From the NCBI RefSeq assembly GCF_900103225.1, contig NZ_FNJH01000001.1, positions 1,019,378 to 1,083,377 on the forward strand: a stretch of 64,000 nt of DNA. Reading direction: 5' to 3'. The notes below the pieces were generated by a model. It worked only from the letters and a program-made list of their open reading frames with translations. It was not told the origin of the DNA and did no database searches. The stretch comes from Pseudomonas congelans (lineage in GTDB: Bacteria > Pseudomonadota > Gammaproteobacteria > Pseudomonadales > Pseudomonadaceae). How positions within the stretch are numbered: the first letter of the stretch is position 1; every line of letters begins with the position of its first letter. The position numbers and the translations under genes are program-made. Below, in pieces: positions 18,851 through 30,800 of the stretch.

Positions 18851-21800
18851 GGCAAGGCCGATGAAGTGGACGTTCCTGCCCAGGCGATTGCGCCGGGCTG
18901 CGAGCGCATCACGCCGGACATGTTGCCGTTGATCGAGCTCGACCAGGCAGCCATCGAGACCATCGTTGCCCGCGTCCCTGGCGGCGTGCGCAATGTGCAG
19001 GACATCTACCCGCTGGCGCCGTTGCAGGAAGGCATTCTTTATCACCACATCGCCGCCGAACAAGGCGATCCTTACGTACTGCAGGCACAGTTTACGATTG
19101 CCAGCCGGGAACGCTTCGACGCGTTCACCACGGCCTTGCAGCAGATCATCGACCGCCACGACATCCTGCGTACCAGCGTGGTATGGGAAGGCCTGGACGA
19201 GCCGGCTCAGGTCGTGTGGCGCAAGGCTGACCTGGTGCTCAGCGAAATCACCCTTGAGCCTGCCGCCGGCACCGCCAGCGAGCAGTTGCAACAACGCTTC
19301 GACCCACGGCATTACCGCCTCGATATCAGCCAGGCACCCTTGCTGCGGCTGGCCTTCACCCACGACGTCGCCAACCAGTGCTGGGTGGCGATGCTGCTGT
19401 TTCACCACATCGCCATCGACCATGCGGCGCTGGACCAGATCCATCATGAACTCCATGCGCACCTGGGCGGTCAGGCCCACACCCTGGGCGAGCCGGTGCC
19501 CTATCGCAACTACGTGGCCCAGGCCCGGCTCGGCGTCACGAACAAGCAGCACGAAGGTTTTTTCCGCGAGATGCTCGGCGACGTCGATGAACCCACATTG
19601 CCGTTAGGCCTGCACGATGTGCGCGGCGACGGCCATGGTATCGAAGAAGCGCATCAGACCCTGCCTGTAGCGCTGAGTCGGCGCTTGCGAAATCAGGCCC
19701 GACTGCAAGGGGTCAGCGCGGCGAGCCTGCATCACCTTGCCTGGGCACAGGTGCTCGGGCGCCTGTGCGGGCGCAACGATGTCGTGTTCGGCACGGTGCT
19801 GATCGGCCGTATGCGCGGCGGCGAGGGGGTTCGCCGGGCCTTGGGGATGTTTATCAATACGTTGCCACTGCGGGTTTCGGTAGGTGAGCAGGATGTGCGC
19901 AGCGGGGTCAAGGCCACCCATGCACGCTTGACAGCATTGCTCGGCCACGAACACGCCTCGCTGGCGTTGGCCCAGCGTTGCAGCGGTGTATCGGCACCGA
20001 CGCCACTGTTCAGCGCACTGCTCAACTACCGGCACAGTTCCGCTGAAGCGGCGACCGATCAGGAAGTGACCGATCAGGCCGCTCAACTCTGGGAAGGGAT
20101 CGAGGTGAGGGGCGGCGAAGAACGCACCAATTACCCGTTGATTTTATCCCTCGACGATTTTGGCGAAGGATTCGGCCTGACTGTTCAGGCTGTCGCCGGT
20201 ATCGGTGCCCGGCGGGTTTGCGGCTATGTGCAGACGGCGCTGGAAAGCCTGGTCCAGGCACTGGAGCAGACGCCGCAGGCACCGTTGAACAGCCTGCCGA
20301 TCCTGTCGACCGACGAGCGTGAGCAGTTGCTGGTGGATTTCAACGACACCGCGCTGGATTACCCGCAACAGCAGACCATTCATGGCCTGTTTGAAGCGCA
20401 AGTCGAGCGCACGCCTCAGGCGCTGGCCGTGGTTCATGACGGGCAGCGCCTGACGTATGGCGAGCTTAACGAGCAGGCCAACCGTCTGGCCCATGCCCTG
20501 CGCAAGCGGGGCGTGCAGCCGGATTCGCGGGTCGGGATATGTGTTGAACGCGGCGTGGAGATGGTCGTCGGCTTGCTGGCGATTCTCAAGGCGGGCGGCG
20601 GTTATGTACCGCTGGACCCAGCTTATCCGGCAGAACGGATCGCTTATATGCTGCAGGACAGCGCTCCGGCAGCGGTGCTGGCGCAATCGGCGACCGAGGC
20701 GTTACTGGCCGACGTTTCGGTGCCAGTGATCAACCTTGATTTGAACAACTGGCAGGACGAATCCGCCCGAAATCCGCAGGTGCAGGGGCTGACTTCCGCG
20801 CATCTGGCGTACCTGATCTACACCTCGGGTTCGACCGGTCTGCCGAAAGGCGTGATGATCGAGCACCGCAACACCGTGAACTTCCTGATCTGGGCGCATA
20901 AGGCTTTCGAGGCCGGCACAGACAACTCGGCACTGGAAAAAACGCTGTTCTCCACCTCACTGAACTTCGACCTCGCAGTCTACGAATGCTTTGCGCCGCT
21001 CACCTCGGGTGGCAGTATCGAAGTCGTCAAAAACGTGCTGGAGCTGCAACACGGCGATCATGATATCGGCCTGATCAACACCGTACCGTCGGCGCTGAAA
21101 GCACTGTTGGATGTTGATGGGCTGCCGGCATCGGTGCACACCGTGAACGTGGCCGGTGAAGCGCTGAAGCGCAGTCTGGTCGAGTCGCTGTTCGAGAAGA
21201 CCGGCGTGCAGCGCCTGTGCAACCTCTACGGCCCTTCGGAAACCACCACCTATTCAAGCTGGGTGGCCATGGATCGCGAAGACGGCTTCGCTGCGCACAT
21301 CGGCAAACCGGTCGGCAACACGCAGTTTTACCTGCTGGACGAGCAACAGCAGCCTGTGCCACTGGGTGTTTCAGGTGAGATCTACATCGGCGGTGCCGGT
21401 GTGGCCCGTGGTTACCTGAACCGCGACGACCTGACCGCCGAGCGCTTCCTCAACGACCCGTTCAGCCAAAACCCAGCGGCACGCATGTACCGCACCGGCG
21501 ACCTTGGCCGCTATCTGCCGGACGGCAATATCGAATACCTCGGTCGTAACGACGATCAGGTGAAGATCCGTGGCTTCCGTATCGAACTCGGCGAGATCGA
21601 TGCACGTCTGGCCAAACACCCGGCAGTCCATGAAGCGGTAGTCACCGCGCGCGAAGATGTGCCGGGCGACAAGCGTCTGGTGGCTTATTACAGCGTCCAG
21701 CCCGCGCAAGCGGAACCGGGCATCGACAGCTTGCGCGGCTGGCTGCAGGAACAACTCCCGGCCTACATGATCCCTGTGGCCTACGTGCGTCTCGACGCAA

Positions 21801-24800
21801 TGCCGCTGACTCCGAACGGCAAGCTCGACCGCAAGGCGCTGCCAGCGCCGGAAAGTGACTCACTGATCAGCCGTGGCTACGAAGCCCCGACAGGTGAAAC
21901 CGAAACGAAGATCGCGGCTCTCTGGCAAGACTTGCTGGGCATTGAGCAGGTCGGCAGACATGACAACTTCTTCGAGCTGGGCGGACACTCACTGTTGGCC
22001 GTCAGCCTGATAGGACATATGCGTCAGCTGGGCCTGAGCGTCGATGTGCGTGCGCTGTTCGGCCAGCCGACGCTGGCCGCACTGGCGGCTACCGTCGGTG
22101 GTGGCACGGGAGTGGTGGTGCCGGCCAATCTGATCAGCGAGGATTGCAAGCGCATTACGCCCGAGCTGCTGCCGTTGATTGATCTGACCCAGTCGCAGAT
22201 CGATCAAGTCGTGGCAACCGTGCCGGGTGGCGTAGCGAATGTGCAGGACATCTATCCGCTGGCGCCGTTGCAGGAAGGTATCCTTTATCACCACCTGGCC
22301 GCCGAAATCGGCGATCCCTATGTGTTGCAGACTCAGTTCGCCTTTGATAACCGCGAACGCATGGACGCCTTTGTTCAAGCGCTGCAAACGGTTATCGACC
22401 GTCACGATATTCTGCGCACCAGTGTGGTGTGGCAAGGCCTTGAGAACCCGCTGCAGGTGGTCTGGCGTAAGGCGCAATTGCACCTTGAAGCGCTCGAACT
22501 GGATCCTGTGAACGGTGATATCGACGTACAACTGCACAGCCGCTTCGACCCGCGTCACTACCGTCTGGACATCGGTCAGGCACCGTTGATGCGTGTGGCC
22601 TATGCCGAAGATCCGCGCAACCAGCGGATTTGCGCGATGTTGCTGTTTCACCACATGGCCCTGGACCACACGGCGCTGGAAGTGGTGAAGCACGAAATAC
22701 AGAACGGCTTGCTCGGCGAGGCCGAAGCCCTGGCAGCGTCGGTGCCCGTGCCGTACCGCAACTATGTGGTTCAGGCACGCCAGGGTGTCAGCCAGGCTGA
22801 TCACGAAACGTTCTTCCGCGACATGCTGGGCGATATCGACGAGCCGACCCTGCCGTACGGCCTGCTGGATGTGCAGGGCGATGGCCGCCACGTCAAGGAA
22901 GCCAGCCTGACGCTGGACCCTCAACTGAATCTGCGCCTGCGGGCTCAGGCCCGGCAGCAAGGCGTGAGCGCCGCCAGCCTGGTGCATCTGGCCTGGGGCC
23001 AGGTGCTCGGCACTGTGTCGGGCAAGCGTGACGTGGTGTTCGGTACGGTGTTGATGGGCCGGATGCAGGCCGGTGAGGGCGCCGAACGCGCCTTGGGCAT
23101 GTTCATCAACACCTTGCCGCTGCGGGTTTCGGCAGGTAAGCAGGGCGTGCGTGACGAGGTCAAGGCGACCCATAAGCGCGTGACTGCGTTACTCGGTCAC
23201 GAACATGCATCCCTTGCCCTGGCCCAGCGTTGCAGCGGCGTTGCCGCACCGACGCCGCTTTTCAGCGCCTTGCTCAACTACCGCCACAGTGCAGCTGCCA
23301 GCGTTTCCGAACAGGCGGTCCAGGCCTGGCAAGGTATTCATGTTCTGAGCAGTGAAGAACGTGCTAATTATCCACTGAGCTTGAGCGTCGATGACTTTGG
23401 CGACGGTTTCAGCCTGAATGCACAGGCGGTGGCGGGTATCGATGCGCGGCGCATCTGCGACTACATGCAGACCGCCTTGAGTCATCTGGTCGAGGCCCTT
23501 GAATCCGCCCCGGATTCAGCCGTGTGCGACCTGCCGGTAGTGCCGGAAGCCGAGCGGCAGCAACTGCTGCTGGCATTCAACGACACCGCGCAGGACTACC
23601 CGCAGCAGCAGACCGTGCACGCCATGATTGAAGCCCGGGCAGTCAGCGCACCCGAAAGTGTCGCAGCTCAGGTGGGCGAGCATCGCCTGCACTACGGCGA
23701 AATGAACCATCGCGCCAACGCACTGGCCCATCACCTGATCAGTCTCGGCGTAGGTGTCGATGATCGCGTGGCGGTCATGGCCCGTCGCGGGCTGGACACG
23801 CTGGTGGCCATGCTCGCCGTCCTCAAGGCAGGCGCCGGCTACGTCCCGGTCGATCCGTCGCACCCTGACGAGCGCATTGCCTATCTGCTGGCCGACAGCG
23901 CACCCAAAGTGCTGCTGACCCAGCAGACCCTGATGAGCCGCGTGCCGGAAACGGCTGTACCGGTTATCGCCCTCGACCGACCTGAATGGCCGCAACGCCT
24001 GGACAACCCGCAGATGGCCGGGCTCAACGCCACGCATCTGGCGTACGTGATCTACACCTCCGGCTCCACGGGTCAGCCAAAGGGCGTGATGGTCGAGCAC
24101 CGCACCCTCGGTAACCTGATCGACTGGCATTGCCAGGCCTTCGATCTGCAGGCTGGCAGCCATACCGCCAGCGTCGCAGGCTTCGGCTTCGACGCCATGG
24201 CCTGGGAAGTCTGGCCGGCGCTGTGTGCCGGGGCGACCCTGCACCTGCCGCCTGCGGACGTGAGCAATGAACAGATCGATGCGCTGCTCGACTGGTGGAT
24301 CGCCCAGCCGCTGCAGGTGGCTTTCCTGCCGACGCCAGTCGCCGAATACGCCTTCAGCCGCGGCCTGACTCACCCCACCTTGCGCACGCTGTTGATCGGT
24401 GGCGACCGTCTGCGCCAGTTCCAGCGCGATCCGGGCTTCGCCGTCATCAACAACTATGGCCCGACCGAGGCCACGGTGGTCGCCACGTCGGGGCGTTTGC
24501 TGCCCGACGGCAGCCTCGACATCGGCACACCGATTGCCAATACCCGCGTGTACCTGCTCGACGAGCATCAGCAACTGGTGCCGCTGGGGGTGGCAGGCGA
24601 GCTGTACGTCGCCGGGGCGGGCGTGGCGCGGGGCTATCTGAACCGGCCGGAGATGACCGCCGAGCGCTTTCTGCGTGATCCGTTCCACGCCGATGCCCGG
24701 ATGTACCGTACCGGTGACCTGGCACGCTGGAACGCCGACGGCACTCTCGACTACCTGGGGCGTAACGATGATCAGGTGAAAATCCGCGGCTTACGCGTTG

Positions 24801-27800
24801 AGCTGGGTGAAATCGAAGCGCGCCTGGCCGAACACGCCGAGGTTCGTGAAGCCGTGGTGCTGTGCCGCCAGGATGTGCCTGACGAGAAGCGTCTGGTGGC
24901 CTATGTTACGACGCAACAGCCTGAAACCATGCTCGACATCGAACACCTGCGCAACCATCTGCAAGGCACATTGCCGGACTACATGGTGCCGGTAGCTTAT
25001 GTACAGCTCGATGCGCTGCCGCTGACCGCCAACGGCAAGCTCGACCGCAAGGCCCTGCCAATGCCCGATGCGCAATCGCTGATCAGTCGTGGCTATGCAG
25101 CACCACAGGGCGAGGTCGAGACCCTGCTGGCATCGATCTGGGCTGACATACTCAAGGTCGAACAGGTCGGTCGCCATGACCACTTCTTCGAACTGGGCGG
25201 CCATTCGCTGCTCGCCGTTAAATTGATCGAGCGCATGCGTCAGGTCGGCCTGAGTGCCGATGTGCGCGTACTGTTCAGCCAGCCTACGCTGGCGGCACTG
25301 GCGACAGCGGTCGGCGGTGGCACGGAAGTCGTGGTGCCGGCCAATCTGATTCCGGAACGCTGTGAACACATCACCCCGGACCTGCTGCCGCTGATCAGCC
25401 TGACTCAGGCGCAGATCGACCGCGTGGTCAAGCATGTGCCCGGCGGTGCCACTAACGTACAGGACATTTACCCGCTGGCGCCTTTGCAGGCAGGTATTCT
25501 CTATCACCACATCAGTGCCGAGCAGGGCGACCCGTATACCCTGAAAGCGCTGTTCAGTCTGCGCGACCGCGCACGACTGGACGATTTCAGCCACGCCTTG
25601 CAAGGGGTGATCAATCGTCACGATATCCTGCGCACCGCTGTGCTGTGGGAAGGTCTCGACGAACCGCTGCAAGTGGTGCTGCGTCAGGCTGAAATGCGCG
25701 TCACCGAGTTGTGCCTCGACCCGGCAGACGGCGCGATTGATGAACAGTTGCACGAGCGCTTCGATCCCCGGCATTACCGCCTCGATGTGCGTCAAGCACC
25801 CTTGATGCAGATTGTCTTTAGCCATGATCCGCTCAACGATCGCTGGCTGGCGATGCTGCTGTTCCATCACCTGGTCAACGACGCCACCTCGCTGTACGTG
25901 GTGCTGCACGAAATGCAGGCGCACCTGCTAGGTCAGGGTGCTTCTCTGGGTCAGAGCGTGCCATATCGCAACTACGTGGCCCAGGCCCGCCTGGGTGTCA
26001 GCGAGGCCCAGCACGAAGCGTTCTTCCGCGAGATGCTCGGCGACATCGACGAGCCGACGCTGCCGTTCGGTTTGCAGGATGTGCAGGACGGCGGCGGTGA
26101 CATCGAAGAGGCGAGCGTGAGCCTGCCCGCTGAACTGAACCTGCGTCTGCGGGCCCAGGCCCGACAGGCGGGCGTCAGCTCCGCGAGCCTGATGCACCTG
26201 GCCTGGGCGCGGGTGCTCGGCAGTGTATCGGCCCGTGAACAGGTGGTGTTCGGCACGGTACTGCTGGGCCGTATGCAGGCCGGCGAGGGTGCCGACCACT
26301 CGTTGGGCATGTTTATCAACACCTTGCCGCTGCGCGTCGATATTGGCGCGACAACGGTGGTCGATGGATTGAAAGCGACCCACGGGCAACTGACGGCCTT
26401 GCTGGGCCACGAACACGCGCCACTGGTACTCGCCCAGCGTTGCAGCGGCGTGGATGCCCCGGCGCCACTGTTCAGTGCGTTGCTCAACTATCGGCACAGT
26501 GTGGTGAGCGATGTTTGCGCAGAAACCGCCACAGCCTGGGACGGGATCGAGTCTTTCGGCGCCAAAGACCATACCAACTACCCGCTGACCCTGAATATCG
26601 ATGACGTGGGCAACGGTTTCAACCTGACGGTACTGGTCAGCAGCACCATCGGCGCCAAACGGGTCTGTGGCTACATGCAGACCGTGCTGGAGCATCTGGT
26701 GGATGCGCTGGAGCGGTCACCGTCGTCGGCCCTCGACAGCCTGCCGATCCTGCCGGCTGCCGAACGTGAGCAGTTGCTGGTGGCGTTCAACGACACCGCA
26801 CTGGACTACCCGCAACAGCAGACTGTGCATAGCCTGTTTGAAGCTCAGGTACGTTCGTCCCCCGAGGCTTGCGCGGCAATCCACGACGATATTGCCGTGA
26901 GCTATGCACAACTCAACACCCGGGCCAATCGTCTGGCGCGGCATCTGCTGGGGCTCGGCGTACAGCCGGGTGACAGCGTGGCGCTTCTGCTGGAACGCAG
27001 CCTCGACCTGATCGCCAGCCAGTTGGCGGTGCTCAAGTGCGCGGCGGTGTATGTGCCGCTGGACGTCAATGCACCGGCCGAACGTCAGGCGTTCATGGTT
27101 GAGGACAGCCAGGCGCGTGTATTGCTGACCCACAGTCACCTATCGCTGGCAACCGCTGCGCAGCGTGTTGACCTCGAGCAACTGACGCTGGATGGCTTGA
27201 GTGGCGATGATCTGACACTGCCGCAGTCCAGCGAAAGCGTCGCCTACATCATGTATACCTCTGGCTCGACAGGTGTTCCGAAAGGTGTGCTGGTGCCGCA
27301 CAGGGCCATCAGTCGTCTGGTGATTAACAACGGCTACGCTGATTTCAATGCACAGGATCGTGTAGCGTTCGCTTCCAATCCTGCGTTTGACGCCAGCACG
27401 CTGGATGTCTGGGCACCGTTGCTCAACGGCGGCTGCGTAGTAGTGATCGGGCAGACCGATGTGTTGTCTCCGCGCGAGTTCCAGCGCCTGCTGCTGGAAC
27501 AATCGGTGACTGTGCTATGGATGACCGCCGGGTTGTTCCATCAATACGCTTCAGGTCTGGGCGAAGCCTTTTCGCGTCTGCGCTACCTGATCGTCGGCGG
27601 CGATGTGCTGGACCCGGCGGTGATTGGCCGGGTCTTGAAAGAAGGCGCCCCGCGACACTTGCTCAACGGCTACGGCCCGACCGAAGCGACGACCTTTTCC
27701 ACGACCCATGAGATCACCTCGGTCGGCAACCGCGGTATTCCTGTCGGCCGCCCGATTGGCAACAGCCAGGTTTATGTGCTCGATACCCTGCGCCAACCGG

Positions 27801-30800
27801 TGGCGGTGGGCGTGGTCGGTGAGCTTTACATCGGCGGGCAGGGCGTGGCCAAGGGTTACTTGAACCGCCCGGAGCTGAATGCTACACAGTTTGTCGCCAA
27901 CCCTTTCAGCGACGACGCTGGAGCCCTGTTGTACAGCACCGGTGACCTTGGCCGCTGGAACGCGGACGGGGTCATCGAGTATCTGGGCCGAAACGACGAC
28001 CAGGTGAAAATCCGTGGTTTCCGTATCGAACCGGGTGAAATCGAAGCGCGTCTGGTCGAATGCCCTGGCGTCAGCGAGGCCGTAGTGCTGGCCCGCCAGG
28101 ACGAGCCTGGACAAAAGCGCTTGGTCGCTTACGTCGTCGGCGAAGACAGCAGCGCCTTGTCAGCGGTCGAACTGCGCCGTGAACTGGCAGCGTCGCTGGC
28201 CGACTACATGGTGCCGAGCGCCTTTGTCATGCTGGATGCGTTGCCGCTGACCGCCAACGGCAAGCTTGATCGCCGAGCCCTGCCGGTACCGGACGCCGAC
28301 GCCTATGCCAGCCGTGAATTCGAGGCACCCGAGGGTGAAGTGGAAATCGCCCTGGCGCGCTTATGGTGCGAATTGCTCAACGTTGAACGCGTCGGCCGTC
28401 ACGATCACTTCTTTGAACTCGGCGGGCACTCGCTGCTGGCCGTCAGCCTGATCGAGCGCATGCGTCAGGCAGACCTGAGTGCCGATGTACGCGTGCTGTT
28501 CAGCCAGCCTACGCTGGCGGCACTGGCGGCAGCAGTCGGGGGTGGCAGCGAAATTGTGGTACCAGCCAATCTGATCACCGAGGATTGCCAGCACATTACG
28601 CCTGAACTGCTGCCACTGGCCAACCTGACCCAGCCGCAGATCGATCAAGTCGTAGCCACCGTGCCGGGCGGCGTGGCCAATGTGCAGGATATCTACGCGC
28701 TGGCACCGTTGCAGGAAGGCATTCTCTATCACCACATGGCAGCCGAGACCGGCGACCTTTATGTGCTGCAGACCCAGTTCGCCTTTGACAACCGCCAGCG
28801 CCTGGACGCCTTCGTTCAGGCCTTGCAAAGGGTTATTGATCGTCACGACATTCTGCGCACCAGCGTGGTATGGGACGGTCTGGACTCGCCGGTGCAGGTG
28901 GTTTGGCGCAAGGCGCAATTGCATATTGAAGGGCTTGAACTTGACCCGGCGGACGGTGAGATTGGCGCGCAACTGCACAGCCGCTTCGATCCGCGTCACT
29001 ATCGCCTCGATATGACTCAAGCGCCCCTGATGCGCCTGGTCCATGCCGAGGACCCGCGCAACCAGCGAATCACTGCGATGCTGCTGTTCCACCACATGGT
29101 CCTGGACCATATGGCCATGGAAGTGGTGCAGCATGAAATGCAGGCCTGGCTGCTGGGCGAAGTCGAAGCCTTGTCGGCGCCCGTGCCGTACCGCAATTAC
29201 GTGGCCCAGGCACGTCTGGGCGTCAGCCAGGCGGATCACGAAGTGTTTTTCCGCGACATGCTCGGCGATATCGACGAACCGACGCTGCCGTTCGGCCTGA
29301 CGAATGCGCAGGGCGATGACCTTGATATCGAAGAAGCCAGCCTGATGCTGGATCCTCAACTCAATCTGCGCCTGCGTGCTCAGGCCCGACAACAGGGGGT
29401 GAGTGCCGCCAGCCTGGTGCACTTGGCCTGGGCTCAGGTGCTGGGCAAGGTGTCAAACAGGCAGGACGTAGTGTTCGGCACCGTGCTGATGGGCCGGATG
29501 CAGGCAGGGGAAGGCGCAGATCGGGCTTTGGGAATGTTCATCAACACCTTGCCGCTGCGGGTGTCGGTGGGCGAGCAGGGCGTGCGTGAAGGAGTCAGGG
29601 CCACTCATAAATGCTTGACTGCCTTGCTCGGTCACGAATATGCCTCACTGGCGTTGGCCCAGCGTTGCAGCGGGATTGCCGTACAGACACCACTGTTCAA
29701 CGCACTGCTCAATTATCGCCACAGTGGGGTCGGTAGTGTGTCCGAACAGGCCATACAGGCCTGGCAGGGCATTCATGCCCTGAGCAACGAGGAACGCACC
29801 AACTACCCGCTGACCTTGAACGTCGATGATCTGGCCGACGGGTTCAGCCTGACGGCTTTGGTGGTCTCGTCAATCGGCGCACAGCGTGTATGCGGCTATA
29901 TGCACACAGCGCTGGAAAACCTGTTGACGGCGCTGGAGAAGACGCCAGAAACGCCGTTGCACGGTTTGTCGATTCTGCCGGCGGCCGAGTGCGAGCAGTT
30001 GCTGGTGGATTTCAACGACACCGCGCTGGATTACCCGCAGCAGCAGACCATTCACGGGATGTTTGCAGCACAGGTCGAGCGCACGCCGGATGCTTTGGCA
30101 GTGGTTCATGGCGAGCAGCGCCTGACCTACGGCGAGCTCAACGAGCAGGCCAACCGCCTGGCGCATGCCTTGCGCAAGCAGGGCGTGCAGCCGGATTCCC
30201 GCGTCGGGATCTGTGTTGAGCGCAGTGCCGAGATGGTCGTCGGTTTGCTGGCGATCCTCAAGGCAGGCGGCGGTTATGTGCCGCTGGACCCGGCGTATCC
30301 GGCAGAACGCATTGCCTACATGTTGCAGGACAGCGCTCCGGTAGCAGTGCTGGTCCAGTCGGCAACTGAGGCATTACTGGCCGACGTTTCGGTGCCAGTG
30401 ATTAACCTTGATCTGAGCCACTGGCAGGACGAATCCGTCCAGAATCCGCAGGTCAAAGGGCTGACTTCGGCGCATCTGGCGTACCTGATCTATACCTCGG
30501 GCTCCACCGGTCTGCCGAAAGGCGTAATGATCGAACACCGCAACACCGTGAACTTCCTGAGCTGGGCGCACACGGCCTTCGACGGCTCTGCACTGGAAAA
30601 AACCCTGTTCTCCACTTCGCTGAACTTCGACCTCGCCGTCTATGAGTGCTTTGCGCCGATCACCTCGGGCGGCAGTATCGAAGTCGTCAAGAACGTGCTG
30701 GAACTGCAACACGGCGAGCACGATATCGGTCTGATCAACACCGTACCTTCGGCGCTGAAAGCGCTGCTGGAAGTTAACGGCCTGCCGGAATCGGTCCACA

